Translations under genes and position numbers: made by a program
Notes under the pieces: model-generated
The model's database searches: none
Told to the model about the DNA's origin: nothing
Seen by the model: only the letters and a program-made list of their open reading frames with translations
In this document: one piece after another, positions 45,001-53,103 of the stretch
How positions within the stretch are numbered: position 1 is the first letter of the stretch
Layout: each line of letters opens with the position of its first letter
Source of the DNA: Pseudomonas sp. CBZ-4
Lineage (GTDB): Bacteria > Pseudomonadota > Gammaproteobacteria > Pseudomonadales > Pseudomonadaceae
Length of the DNA stretch: 64,000 nucleotides
Assembly: GCF_000346755.1 (NCBI RefSeq)
Contig: NZ_ANNV01000175.1
Coordinates: 173,097-237,096 of the forward strand
Direction of reading: 5' to 3'

Positions 45001-46468
45001 TCTTGCCCTCAATAGTGTCACTCTGAAAATGCTTCGGCTTACCGACCTTGTCCTCGACCAGAAGCACCCTATCGCGCTCCATACGCTCAAAGACATAGGG
45101 ATACTCCGCGGGCGCTGCCGCCTCATTGATAACCCTCTCCAAGCGCTGCCCAAGTGCCTGCATGGGTGGCACGAGGCTCGAGCCAGGGTGTGTGGCAATG
45201 AAGAGCTTGACTGAGTCCAGCGCGGCCATCGCGTCATGGTATTGCGGTACCCCGCGACTGGTCTGCATTTTATCCAGCTTCTGCAGCACAAGGTCGTAGT
45301 CCCCTACAGCGCCTTGCTCAGGGGTATAGGTTTTAAGGCGAGAATCATCTACCGTCGGTAACCGGACCCCCTTCAGCACATTGATATCGCTCAGCCCACC
45401 CAAGGGACGTTCGTACATGAACTTGATGTCGTTGGTGCTGCCGTTTATACCCGCAACATAGTCACGATTAAACACACTGATGAGGTATTGCTGATGACTC
45501 GGAAAACCTTTCAAAGGTTTAATGAACGCGTTCAACCCGGGATCGGTAAACACTTTTTTCATTACGTCTTCAAATAAAGCATTGGTCGTAGTTACATCAC
45601 CAGTATCAATCTCCGTATAACTATGGTTGGGGTCCACAAAGTAATACTTTCGTTTCCCATCCGGGTCAACAATCACGCCAGCGGTCAGACGATGTTCATC
45701 ACTGCTGATCAGGATCGTCTTAGAGGTTGGTGAATTGATAAGCTGAGGGGCGATGTCCGTATGAGTACCGAGCTTCACGGTGGCAGGATCATGGGAAAAT
45801 CCAGGATATTTCAACCGGGCTTGCACCTCGGCGATTTTCATAAAGAACGCCTGGGAATCCGGCGTATCCGGGTTGGTAACGGCGTAGTAGATATTGCTCA
45901 GAAAAGTCTGTTGCTTACCCTCCGCCACCGCCAGAGACATCAGATGTGACAGCCCTGCACATTCCCCTCCCGCCAGCCGGTTCACCATGGACAGGTAATA
46001 GCTTTGCGACAAAGGCGTTACCTTTATGCCTCTGCCTGAGATGACTTTCGTGAACGTTCGCACATTGTTTTGAGAGCCGTTGATAACACGCTGCTCTGCC
46101 ATGCGTTGCAAAGCCCCGGTTTGCTTCGCCGTTAGGTTTTGGTCCAGCGCTATCCGCATGAGCGCCGTGTCACTCATTGACGGGAAGTAACCAGGCAGCG
46201 CTACTGAATTGTGCGCGTTATAGCCTTGCACGAACTCACTGCGGGTGGATTCCAGTTTGGCCACGTTGACTTTCGCTAGAAATAGCGGGGGAACTTCGGC
46301 ATCCGGAATACCGGCGGAGAGGGGGGGCTGAACCTGCCCCGAAACTTGCCGGGGCGTGCGACGAGCCGCTGGCGCATGCGCTTGTTCAGGAGTGTGTACG
46401 CCAGTGTCACCCACGGGCGAGGTGGAAAATACCGGCGCCGGCACGCTAACAGAGGAAGATATTTGCAT
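42023..46468 (-). CDS. Giant multidomain toxin with C58-like protease, pore-type and RTX-like regions (1481 aa)
   Basis: No Sec signal; residues 1-60 are Pro/Ser/Thr-rich. About residues 100-300 resemble C58-family (YopT/LifA-type) cysteine proteases: Cys170 in GGECAGLSHLM, His259 in DEHRLTAGVIVD and Asp279 in YYFVDPNHS. Residues about 865-1045 are a long Gly/Ala-rich hydrophobic region (VGAIFSVPFDIYNAVD, then ALTAAFMAGASSAGPAGLV) like the TcdA/TcdB and Mcf/FitD translocation region. Residues about 1195-1395 contain RTX-like strands (ISGGDADDTFIFG; LTGQGNNVVIVNGG; GEGGSNTYYIN). GAGCGG 6 bases before the ATG at 46468 fixes the start. Divergent from another giant gene. Insect or host-cell toxicity is inferred. 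Confidence 0.75.
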   Translation of the reverse strand: MQISSSVSVPAPVFSTSPVGDTGVHTPEQAHAPAARRTPRQVSGQVQPPLSAGIPDAEVPPLFLAKVNVAKLESTRSEFVQGYNAHNSVALPGYFPSMSDTALMRIALDQNLTAKQTGALQRMAEQRVINGSQNNVRTFTKVISGRGIKVTPLSQSYYLSMVNRLAGGECAGLSHLMSLAVAEGKQQTFLSNIYYAVTNPDTPDSQAFFMKIAEVQARLKYPGFSHDPATVKLGTHTDIAPQLINSPTSKTILISSDEHRLTAGVIVDPDGKRKYYFVDPNHSYTEIDTGDVTTTNALFEDVMKKVFTDPGLNAFIKPLKGFPSHQQYLISVFNRDYVAGINGSTNDIKFMYERPLGGLSDINVLKGVRLPTVDDSRLKTYTPEQGAVGDYDLVLQKLDKMQTSRGVPQYHDAMAALDSVKLFIATHPGSSLVPPMQALGQRLERVINEAAAPAEYPYVFERMERDRVLLVEDKVGKPKHFQSDTIEGKTVDLKSNGGGDPGRVTRVGDAVKEALQKLSQSDPATAQAVGNKLRVIIANPGDQAETRLLFDTPPALVIGDDFFTTPSADDTTVADRIGGQAQARGGDAQAQRQGALVAGKLGMLGYYNADSTGFLEVVNNKETFRDGGDKVSPRATRSAGDFMEESFTARLYDGTLDSTTDASLKRLFSPATTASPSTSTASPSNPLPPTPPETPNTPLPDAPSTSPSTVRAIEASEIKRLQALDSSLPPIRVGEVDVSRVDLYKMGVHAQGKPIESALTTDAQGHISADVEIDYVRFLAYVEGQPPEIGASASRVVSEVAARRKPDTTAVFTRKDGGLIPEQLQKHVDATSRQAAAIRELERSGKPPPADFFSPPKSGNPGGKTQTAGLGFQAFSTSQGLRASIDALQRGDTTAGVIGLGAVASDYVGMSAEAGINKLAKHTINKVSAPILGFQASTIGKLLGKAAGGVGAIFSVPFDIYNAVDSFNKAANSTGKDAQDHYVNGAFSVASAATSIALTAAFMAGASSAGPAGLVVAAVLMVAQAVYSAVRVVEDIDELTPLTGGQKFTVGLGSFLGLQIPFKILKPYLEVKYRKAYETTQEAKHKKFLEGGGKELFERVVYGSLDVDVKSKSVRVPYPTFFAFIPGHGVVNAITDGMPGYETVVDQHHGNDNIRAPEQSWACKRYAVEGEPGPNKATLWDIGDGDDGVKGAQTKPNYFLMGGGKKLISGGDADDTFIFGADARQTLQQVKEVGEVWDDRTAGFGKRSTELWGEGGSNTLMFNGELNTDHTERNVTRSYRYSGHVINFKTGTIAVSAEDPQADGATPIARFHSFSNAITVEDGKSYIVGDEQSNTFTLNGKKDVVLTGQGNNVVIVNGGATVVGEGGSNTYYINKGDKEVVIKDPNDSVVRLDYSASQVSGWSVSPSGELTVNLKGDKPGEERKLTFQNAFSDEAGGEKARPKFITNDGVMMTITAPFQADSSIRVPKVSSLKVQADKPLA

Positions 46469-46747
46469 AAATGACCGCTCTGGCAGAGTTATGAAACCTA
46501 TCGTCCCTGTAGCTGACAGTCCTGGTTCGGACCAACCTACCAAGCGCGCATTCAGGGCGACTATCGGACTTTTCCGCGCCGAGCCTCACCAGCCCGCTCA
46601 GTTAGAAAGCCCTTCCCCGCACACCGCCTCAGCACACGGCGCAAAGCTTACAAAACCGCTAAAACAGGCCGGAACCGCTCAACCGGTTTGCGAGACATAC
46701 AGGGAACCCCTCTATTTTTCGCAAACCCTCGCGGAGTCAGTTATCCC
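46469..46747. other. Divergent promoter region of the two giant toxin genes
   Basis: This 279-base region separates the start codons of the two giant genes and must hold both promoters. GGAG near 46733 may be the ribosome-binding site of the rightward gene, 11 bases before its ATG. No recognisable operator was found. A rightward frame in another phase crosses the region but runs on through the toxin gene as a shadow. Confidence 0.45.
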
Positions 46748-49700
46748 ATGTCGTTTCCGGTCCGCAACATCGCGCCACCTACGCAGTACGTCATCGAGTC
46801 CTATACCGGTGACGTGCCGGCCAACCTTCCCCGCTACACCATCCATGCCGATCCGAGGGCCGCGGCCGACCAGCAACTGGCGCACAGCATCGGCCCTGCG
46901 CCGTTCCACTACCCCTTGTCCGGCCCGGACTCGCTGTTCAACATACCGCCGGAGTCCACCCTGGGCGTGTGGCTGCACCAACTCGACAACGCCCTGCGCC
47001 ACCCAGACTTCCAGCGCTGGATGAAAGACCACAACATTTCACCCTCGACGGTACGTTTCGACCCCGTCAACAACATCCTGCATGTGTTCATCGACAGCCA
47101 GCCCCGGCAGTTTTCTCTGACCGACGACTCCGGCTTCGCTGCCGTGGCAGGACCGTTGATCCAGGCCGTGCGAACACTGGGTTTTTGGCCACCGTCCAGC
47201 GGGCGGTTTCTCAACTACCCGCACAAGCCTTACAACACTGTGCATTTCTATGACGTGTTGCGCTTCTACGGGATCAACCCCTCCGCACCGCCAGACGGCC
47301 TCCAGGACTTGACCACGATCCCCCGCGATGACGCCTTGCGGGGAGATGCGGCCCTGGCCGAACAACAACGGCTCGTCGGCGACATCCACGACCGCCACAC
47401 CCTGCTCGATCACCTCACACGGCTGATGGCCAAGCTACCGACCCCGGCCGTGACGCCAGAGGTCCTCGCGCGCGACCTGAGGGCCCTGCAAGTCCGCGTT
47501 CACCCGGGGTCCACGTTTGCCCAGGCACACCCGGGCGCAACCAACGCCACGGTGAACGCCGCGCACTTCATCACCGCCTCCGGCGCGGCGCTGCCCAAAA
47601 CCCTGGAAGCCTTGAAGGGCTTGATCGAGACGCTACGTGACAGCCCCTTGGAACAGGCCCGCGCGCAACGTGAAAAAAACCGCTACAGCCAGCTGATGCG
47701 CGCCACCCACGCCGCACTCCCCAGGGTGCGCGAAGAGGCCAAGAAATGGGCCGAGGCGATTATCTTCAAACTCACCGGCACCCACGTGGATGCCGACACG
47801 GTCTATCTCAATCGCTTCCAGGGCGGCGGCCATTCCGCCGACACCCTCAATGGCTGGGAGTGGACGATGCAAGAACCGTGGCGCTCGCAGAAGTTGCCGG
47901 ATGCGCTGCTCAGCAACTTCAGCGAGGACGACTGGTTGCCAGGCAACATGGATGCATATTCCGGCCTGTACACCGTTGGCGCGGGACAAAGCACCAAAGG
48001 CGGTTATGGCGCGCACAATCAATTCCCGCTGCTGGCGTCGGCGGTCATGCATCAGAGCTGGAAAACCGATTTCCAGGGGCTTTTCACGGGCTTGCAGGAG
48101 ACGTTCTGGAGCAAGCACGGTGACGACTACCGCGCCACATTGAAAGGCGAGTTTGTCAGCCAGGCACGCCAACAACTCGACGCGGGCCAAGCGAGCTTCA
48201 CCCGCGACGACTATCACCTGGTGATGAACGCCGTGGCCAACCTGCCGCAGGATGAAACGCAACCGCTGACCCTTGAACAACTGCAAGCCACCGCGCCGGT
48301 CAAGGGCGTTGTCAGGACCCATCTGCTTGATATCAACGGCCGCCCCTCCACCGACATCCTGCGATTCAGCGCAGCGGACCACACCACCCAGATCCTCTAC
48401 ATACCCGGGCATGTGCCGGCGTTCCTGCGGTTCAAGTCCATCGCCGAGCTGGATGAATGGGTGAAGGAACAAGGCAACTGTCCCGACAAACGCAAGGCGC
48501 TGGCATCGCACTTTTCCCTGCGTGATCGCCAGGATGACGACGTGGGTTTCTGGAGCGACTTCGCCTCCTTCATCAGCGGCGACCGCCAGTCGCGCAAAGG
48601 CGTGGACAGCGCCCTCAAGTACCTGGGCAACGACTATTGGAGCCACCAGGAAGGTGTGGTCATCGACAGCGGCCGACTGCGGGTCGAGGGCGATGTATTC
48701 AACGTGCTCAAGGACAACACCCAACGACGCATGGCCAGCGATGCCGATGTCGCAATCAAGTCCAACAGCGAAGTCACCCGCGACACCTGGCTCAACGACC
48801 TGACGGCCGCGGCCGGGCTGATGGCCAAATTTGCCGTGATCGGCGAGCCGCTTGTCGTCGGTACCGCCGTGGCCATCGGAGTGGCGCAGACCACACTGGG
48901 GACCGAAAAAGCCATTTCCGGCGACACCCAGGCAGAACGCCAACAAGGCACCTCGAGCGCCCTCGACGGTGCACTCAACAGCCTGTTCTCCCTGGGCGGC
49001 GGCATCGCCGAGGAAGAAGCGTTTGAAGCCCCCGTCACGCAACCGTTGCGCCGGGAAGTGTTCGCCGATGGCCGCCAGGCCCAGGTCATGGACCACCCCA
49101 TCAGTGACACCGCCTACACCCTGCCCCGCAGCAACGGCTATGACGTGGTGGACGGCGACAAGGTCTATCGCTATCAAAACGCCAGGCCCGGTGAGTTGAC
49201 CGAACTGGAATCGGGCCATAGCGCCGCGCCCCTTGAGGAGGTCGAGGCAGTTTGCCCGGCGCCCGCCACGGGTGGCCGCAACCGGCGCGGCGCCAACACC
49301 GAATGCTTCGCCAAACTCATCGCCGACCTGCCCGGCGACGCGGCGCAGCTTCAGGCACTGGAACATGTGCGGCTGTTTCCGTCCAAGGTCGGCCTGTTCA
49401 ACAAGGCACGCCAGGTGGTCTACGAAAAACGCCTGTACAAGATGATCGATGGCGAAACCGGCCCGCAACTGATACCGGTGGCCAACACCGAACGCATCAC
49501 CTACAAGAGCCGTATCCGCGGCACGCTGGTCAAGGAGCCGGGGTTTGGCTTCAACGCCGGCGAACCCGTGGGGCCGTTTGCGCAACAGACGCGCGTGGTC
49601 AAGCTGAACAAGATCAGCAACATCAGCGATGATCAGCGTCAGCTGCGAGGTGTGGTGGTGACACAGGGCACGCGGCAATACCTGGTGATCGAGGCCGATA

Positions 49701-51151
49701 CTGCCGAGTTCTATTACGCGCCACTGGGTAAAGGAAACAGCACTGAGCTGAACTTCAAAAAATGCAGCACCCTCGACTTGCCCCTGGTGCAGGACTATCG
49801 CGCATTCATGAGCCTGTTCAAAGGCGCGCACAGCCTGGATGCAGATCTGGTGGCATTGCCCAGGCTCAAAGACGCCTACACCCAACTGGAAAACGCCGGC
49901 TATACCCAGGCCGACCTCGATCAATTGAAGCAAGCCTGCAAAGGTTTGACCGAGGAGCAACAGCGTGAAGTGGTCTACCAACTGCAACGCGCCAGTGCCA
50001 TCCGTGCACCGGATATCGCCTTGCGCCCCAACAAGGTCACGCCCCTGGAAAAACCGCCGGGGTTCGCCAACTGGCCGGTCAAGCAGCAGAATCAGTTCTA
50101 TGCCGAAAAAGCCAAGGCTGCAGTGGACCACGCGCTCACCGCCACCGGCCTTGGGCCGGGCAACCAGGTGCGTTCCGCCGCGGACCTGGCCAGAGCCGAC
50201 GCGGCCCACATGACCCGCGAATGGCTGCTGCGCACCGCCGACCTGCGCGCGCCCAATGCGGGAGACCTGATCATCAAGACCGGCGCCGGCAACTGCGGCG
50301 AGATGGCCCTGCTGGCCCGGGACATCATCAGCAAAAGTGGCGGCAGGGCCTACGAATGGGGCGCCGGCGACGCCCATTCGTTCACCGTGGTTGGCGGCCC
50401 AAGTACGACGGTCAATGGCACGCTGGATTTCTCTGAAGCCATCTGGGCCGATGCCTGGATTGTCGACCCCTGGGCCGGCATCACCTGCCCCGCTGCCGAC
50501 TATACGCAGCGGCTCAGATCCACCCTGGCAGCGTGGGACAAGGCCGGCTGGAGGATCCGCTCCGGCGCCAAACCCGATATGCGCCCACTGGACCCGGAGT
50601 GGGTGGACACCCTCGTCAACAAGCCGAAGCGGCCCTACGACTTGCCACGTCCACCGGCCACGACGGCCCCTCAGTCTGTCGCCATGGGCGAGTCAATGAC
50701 CCTGAGCGAAGGCGATGCCCCCTTGATTACCCGAAGTCTCAGCGACTGCTCGGCCCTGGCAGTACTGACCGACTGGAACGGCAGCACCTATCAGACGCGG
50801 ACACTGATGCACCTGACCGGCAGCAACCTGGAATTTGGTTTGTTGAATGGCAGCACCCGGCACGTGCTGGATAAGCTGCAAGACTCATTGAAAAACGGTG
50901 GGAAGGTGATCCTGGTGGGCGGTGTCGATACCCAGTCCACCCAAGGCATGGCCACGGTGATCGGGCAGACTTTTCACGGTCAACAGCCGCTGAAGGCGCT
51001 GCTTGAGGAACGCCCCGGCGTCTCGGTGAGCATTGCCGGTTCATCAGGGGTGCAGGTCAACGCCGATGGCACGTTCACCCTGGCCGAAGGCACCGGCAAA
51101 GGCGTATTCAGCCCGGAGATGATCAAGCAGATCTTTGAACGTATCGACTGA
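46748..51151 (+). CDS. Giant dermonecrotic-toxin-like protein with two candidate C-terminal catalytic modules (1467 aa)
   Basis: No signal peptide. Residues about 85-185 (FQRWMKDHNISPSTVRFDP ... FYDVLRFYGINP) align with the 1275-aa protein at 10682. Residues about 300-600 match the dermonecrotic-toxin domain (DUF6543) pattern, with ILYIPGHVPAFLRFKS. A hydrophobic stretch is near 688-718. The C-terminal quarter carries a papain-like set: Cys1183 (GAGNCGEMALLA), His1210 (GDAHSFTVVG), Asp1240 (WIVDPWAG). The last ~140 residues hold LSDC with Cys1334 and His1355 (LMHLTGS), then KVILVGG and an Ala/Gly-strand end, as in CheD/CNF1-type deamidases. The ATG at 46748 is preferred over a TTG at 46688. 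Confidence 0.75.
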   Translation: MSFPVRNIAPPTQYVIESYTGDVPANLPRYTIHADPRAAADQQLAHSIGPAPFHYPLSGPDSLFNIPPESTLGVWLHQLDNALRHPDFQRWMKDHNISPSTVRFDPVNNILHVFIDSQPRQFSLTDDSGFAAVAGPLIQAVRTLGFWPPSSGRFLNYPHKPYNTVHFYDVLRFYGINPSAPPDGLQDLTTIPRDDALRGDAALAEQQRLVGDIHDRHTLLDHLTRLMAKLPTPAVTPEVLARDLRALQVRVHPGSTFAQAHPGATNATVNAAHFITASGAALPKTLEALKGLIETLRDSPLEQARAQREKNRYSQLMRATHAALPRVREEAKKWAEAIIFKLTGTHVDADTVYLNRFQGGGHSADTLNGWEWTMQEPWRSQKLPDALLSNFSEDDWLPGNMDAYSGLYTVGAGQSTKGGYGAHNQFPLLASAVMHQSWKTDFQGLFTGLQETFWSKHGDDYRATLKGEFVSQARQQLDAGQASFTRDDYHLVMNAVANLPQDETQPLTLEQLQATAPVKGVVRTHLLDINGRPSTDILRFSAADHTTQILYIPGHVPAFLRFKSIAELDEWVKEQGNCPDKRKALASHFSLRDRQDDDVGFWSDFASFISGDRQSRKGVDSALKYLGNDYWSHQEGVVIDSGRLRVEGDVFNVLKDNTQRRMASDADVAIKSNSEVTRDTWLNDLTAAAGLMAKFAVIGEPLVVGTAVAIGVAQTTLGTEKAISGDTQAERQQGTSSALDGALNSLFSLGGGIAEEEAFEAPVTQPLRREVFADGRQAQVMDHPISDTAYTLPRSNGYDVVDGDKVYRYQNARPGELTELESGHSAAPLEEVEAVCPAPATGGRNRRGANTECFAKLIADLPGDAAQLQALEHVRLFPSKVGLFNKARQVVYEKRLYKMIDGETGPQLIPVANTERITYKSRIRGTLVKEPGFGFNAGEPVGPFAQQTRVVKLNKISNISDDQRQLRGVVVTQGTRQYLVIEADTAEFYYAPLGKGNSTELNFKKCSTLDLPLVQDYRAFMSLFKGAHSLDADLVALPRLKDAYTQLENAGYTQADLDQLKQACKGLTEEQQREVVYQLQRASAIRAPDIALRPNKVTPLEKPPGFANWPVKQQNQFYAEKAKAAVDHALTATGLGPGNQVRSAADLARADAAHMTREWLLRTADLRAPNAGDLIIKTGAGNCGEMALLARDIISKSGGRAYEWGAGDAHSFTVVGGPSTTVNGTLDFSEAIWADAWIVDPWAGITCPAADYTQRLRSTLAAWDKAGWRIRSGAKPDMRPLDPEWVDTLVNKPKRPYDLPRPPATTAPQSVAMGESMTLSEGDAPLITRSLSDCSALAVLTDWNGSTYQTRTLMHLTGSNLEFGLLNGSTRHVLDKLQDSLKNGGKVILVGGVDTQSTQGMATVIGQTFHGQQPLKALLEERPGVSVSIAGSSGVQVNADGTFTLAEGTGKGVFSPEMIKQIFERID

Positions 51152-51167
51152 TCACCGCCGGCCAGCC

Positions 51168-51191
51168 GGCCCCCGCCTGTGCACGGGGGCC
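51168..51191. terminator. Bidirectional hairpin between the giant toxin gene and mop gene
   Basis: GGCCCCCG (51168-51175) pairs with CGGGGGCC (51184-51191) over an 8-base loop, between two convergent genes. T tracts are short (ATCATTT on the plus side). Confidence 0.65.
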
Positions 51192-51196
51192 ATCAT

Positions 51197-51412
51197 TTAC
51201 AGCTTGGCGATGGACACTTCGGTGGACTTCACAAAGGCAATCACTTCGCTGCCCACTTTCAATTCCAGGTCGCGCACCGAGCGCGTGGTGATCACCGAAG
51301 TGACAATGCCGGACGCGGTTTGCACGTCGATTTCGGACACTACTTCGCCCAGCAGGATTTCCTTGATCACGCCCTTGAACTGGTTGCGCACGTTGATCGC
51401 TTTGATGGTCAT
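51197..51412 (-). CDS. Single Mop-domain molybdopterin/molybdate-binding protein
   Basis: A 71-aa protein that is one Mop (TOBE) domain: MTIKAINVRNQFKGVIKEI, GEVVSEIDVQTASG, VTSVITTRSVRDLEL and GSEVIAFVKSTEVSIAKL are all family hallmarks. AAGGA precedes the ATG at 51412. Such molbindins oligomerise and store molybdate or tungstate in the cytoplasm. No modABC genes are adjacent. Confidence 0.88.
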   Translation of the reverse strand: MTIKAINVRNQFKGVIKEILLGEVVSEIDVQTASGIVTSVITTRSVRDLELKVGSEVIAFVKSTEVSIAKL

Positions 51413-51560
51413 GTCGGCTTTCCTTTTGGCTGTTGGGTCAATCCGCACGAATGCGCAGGCCCTCAAGATGCCGCAGCGGGAAAAAACTTAAAAGGAATAT
51501 ATAGCTCTTTATTTATACCTAACAGGAATATAGAGATTGCACGTGACCCCAGCACAGGAC

Positions 51561-52463
51561 TCAACTGAGGGTGACCCAATACCGCGTGCGCGCCTGCACC
51601 TTGAAGCCCAGCGTCGATGCCAGCAGGCTGAGGATGCGGTCCGTGTCGTCCAGGCGAAAACTGCCGGTCACCCGCAACGTTTCCAGGCGCGGCTCCCAGC
51701 GCAACACGCCAGGGCGATAGCGTTCCAGCTCGCGCAAGAAATCTCCCAAGGCCTGGTCCTGTGCGGTCAGCACGCCGTCGCGCCAGCCCAGTTGTTGCAC
51801 ATCGAACGCCACCCAAGCGCCAAGGCCGGTGGCTTGCAGCGATGCTTGCTGACCACTGTGCAACGTCGTCGAGCGCCCATAGAGGTCGCGCACCTGCACC
51901 GCACCCTTGAGTACCGATACCCGACAGCCAGACGCCAATTGCCGCACGCACACCTCAGCCTGGCTGACCTGGAGTTCGCCATAACGGGTCTGCACCGTCA
52001 TCGCGCCCGGGCCCGGCACGTTCAACGCCAACTCGCCTTCCACCAACCGGATACGCCGTGGCGCTATGTCCACGGCGCTGGCGGTATTGAGTTGCAGGCT
52101 GGCGCCGTCGGCCAGCGCCATGCGCTTGCGCTCGCCGGTGGCGGTGTGCAGGTCGGAGCGCCACACGTCGATGGGCAACTGGCGGCTGATCAGCCACGCC
52201 GTCGGCAGCAACGCCGCCACGCCCAGCGCACGCTTGAGCACGGCACGCCGGCCCGGTTGCGGACGGTCGAGGCTGGCCATCGCCAGCGCCTGGGGCAGGC
52301 CGCCGAAGCGCTGGCGCAAGGTCTGGGCTTTTTGCCAGGTCTGTTCATGTTGCGGGTGGCTGTCGCGCCAGTGTTGCAATGCGGCGTGATCACCTTCGGT
52401 AGCGGTACCGGACTCCAGCAGCGCCAACCACCGGGCCGCAGCGCGGGCAACGTCGCGGCTCAC
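51561..52463 (-). CDS. fecR: FecR-type anti-sigma regulator
   Basis: Inner-membrane signal transducer of 300 aa. The GTG at 52463 overlaps the fecI stop (GTGA). N-terminal cytoplasmic FecR_N domain (ARWLALLESG...DHAALQHWRDSHPQHE) with the W-rich anti-sigma pattern, a membrane segment around residues 80-95 (ALGVAALLPTAWLI), then the periplasmic FecR domain (LADGASLQLNTASAVDI) and an STN-like tail. It normally relays binding of a TonB-dependent receptor to FecI. No receptor gene follows it here. Confidence 0.88.
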   Translation of the reverse strand: MSRDVARAAARWLALLESGTATEGDHAALQHWRDSHPQHEQTWQKAQTLRQRFGGLPQALAMASLDRPQPGRRAVLKRALGVAALLPTAWLISRQLPIDVWRSDLHTATGERKRMALADGASLQLNTASAVDIAPRRIRLVEGELALNVPGPGAMTVQTRYGELQVSQAEVCVRQLASGCRVSVLKGAVQVRDLYGRSTTLHSGQQASLQATGLGAWVAFDVQQLGWRDGVLTAQDQALGDFLRELERYRPGVLRWEPRLETLRVTGSFRLDDTDRILSLLASTLGFKVQARTRYWVTLS

Positions 52464-52966
52464 AGCTCCACCAGCAGGCAGTGCTCGTAGGCTTGCGCCA
52501 TGTAGCGTTTCACGGTGCGCTCGGACACGTCCAGGCGCTCGGCGATCTCGCGATAACCCAGGCCTTCCAGTTGGCTCCACAAAAACGCGCGGCGCACCAG
52601 CACCGGCAAGCCATCGAGCAATTCATCCAGGGCTTGCAGGGTTTCCAGCAGCAGCCAACGTTGCTCGGGAGACGGCACACAGGCCTCAGGCAAGCTGGCG
52701 AGTGCATTCAGGTAGGCCTGTTCCAGGCTGCGGCGCTGATGAAAGTTGACCAGCAGGCGCTTGCCCACCGTCACCAGATACGCCCGTGGCTCCTGCATCT
52801 GCGCGATCGGCTGGGCGCTGGCGAGCACCCGCAGAAACGTATCCTGGCTCAGGTCCGCCGCATCCCAGGCATTGCCCAGGCGCCGGCGCAGCCAGCTTTC
52901 CAGCCAACTGCGGTGGTCGCGGTACAGGCTCGACAGCGTCAGTTCGGGGGCGACAACATCATTCAT
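52460..52966 (-). CDS. fecI: ECF sigma factor, FecI type
   Basis: Sigma-70 family factor of 168 aa from the ATG at 52966 (MNDVVAPELTLSSLY); an upstream ATG at 52993 is possible. Region 2 reads DAADLSQDTFLRVL with the -10 binding motif EPRAYLVTVGKRLL, and region 4 reads LEGLGYREIAERLDVSERTVKRYM. It is coupled to fecR by a GTGA overlap. A Fur-like box lies 34 bases upstream of the ATG, so expression should rise under iron limitation. Confidence 0.9.
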   Translation of the reverse strand: MNDVVAPELTLSSLYRDHRSWLESWLRRRLGNAWDAADLSQDTFLRVLASAQPIAQMQEPRAYLVTVGKRLLVNFHQRRSLEQAYLNALASLPEACVPSPEQRWLLLETLQALDELLDGLPVLVRRAFLWSQLEGLGYREIAERLDVSERTVKRYMAQAYEHCLLVEL

Positions 52967-52999
52967 GGCAAGCAACCTGCGCGGCGCGATCATGTCTCA

Positions 53000-53012
53000 A
53001 ATGAGATTCATT
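53000..53012. promoter_or_regulatory. Fur-like box upstream of fecI
   Basis: AATGAGATTCATT is an inverted repeat AATGA/TCATT spaced by 3 bases, the core of a Fur box. It lies directly upstream of fecI, as expected for an iron-starvation sigma factor. Confidence 0.6.
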
Positions 53013-53057
53013 CTATTTAATATCGCCACGCCACACCACGATCTTTTCAACTGATCG

Positions 53058-53103
53058 TTCCCACGCTCTGCGTGGGAATGCCGCCCAGGACGCTCCGCGT
53101 CCT
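53058..53103. repeat. Two small palindromes of a second REP type
   Basis: TTCCCACGC-tct-GCGTGGGAA (53058-53078) is followed by AGGACGC-tcc-GCGTCCT (53087-53103). This tandem is a known style of Pseudomonas repeat. The second hairpin reaches into the stop codon of the LysR gene and may terminate its transcript. Confidence 0.65.

Noticed and set aside
46491..46747. Possible N-terminal extension or frameshifted start of the 1467-aa toxin
   Set aside because: A frame beginning ATGAAACCTATC runs toward the toxin start in another phase, but it continues as a shadow through the gene and no frameshift evidence can be seen from one sequence.
47633..50377. Leftward 914-codon frame antisense to the 1467-aa toxin gene
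   Set aside because: Arises from strong third-position GC bias of the toxin gene; translation is Val/Gly/His/Gln-rich with no domain.
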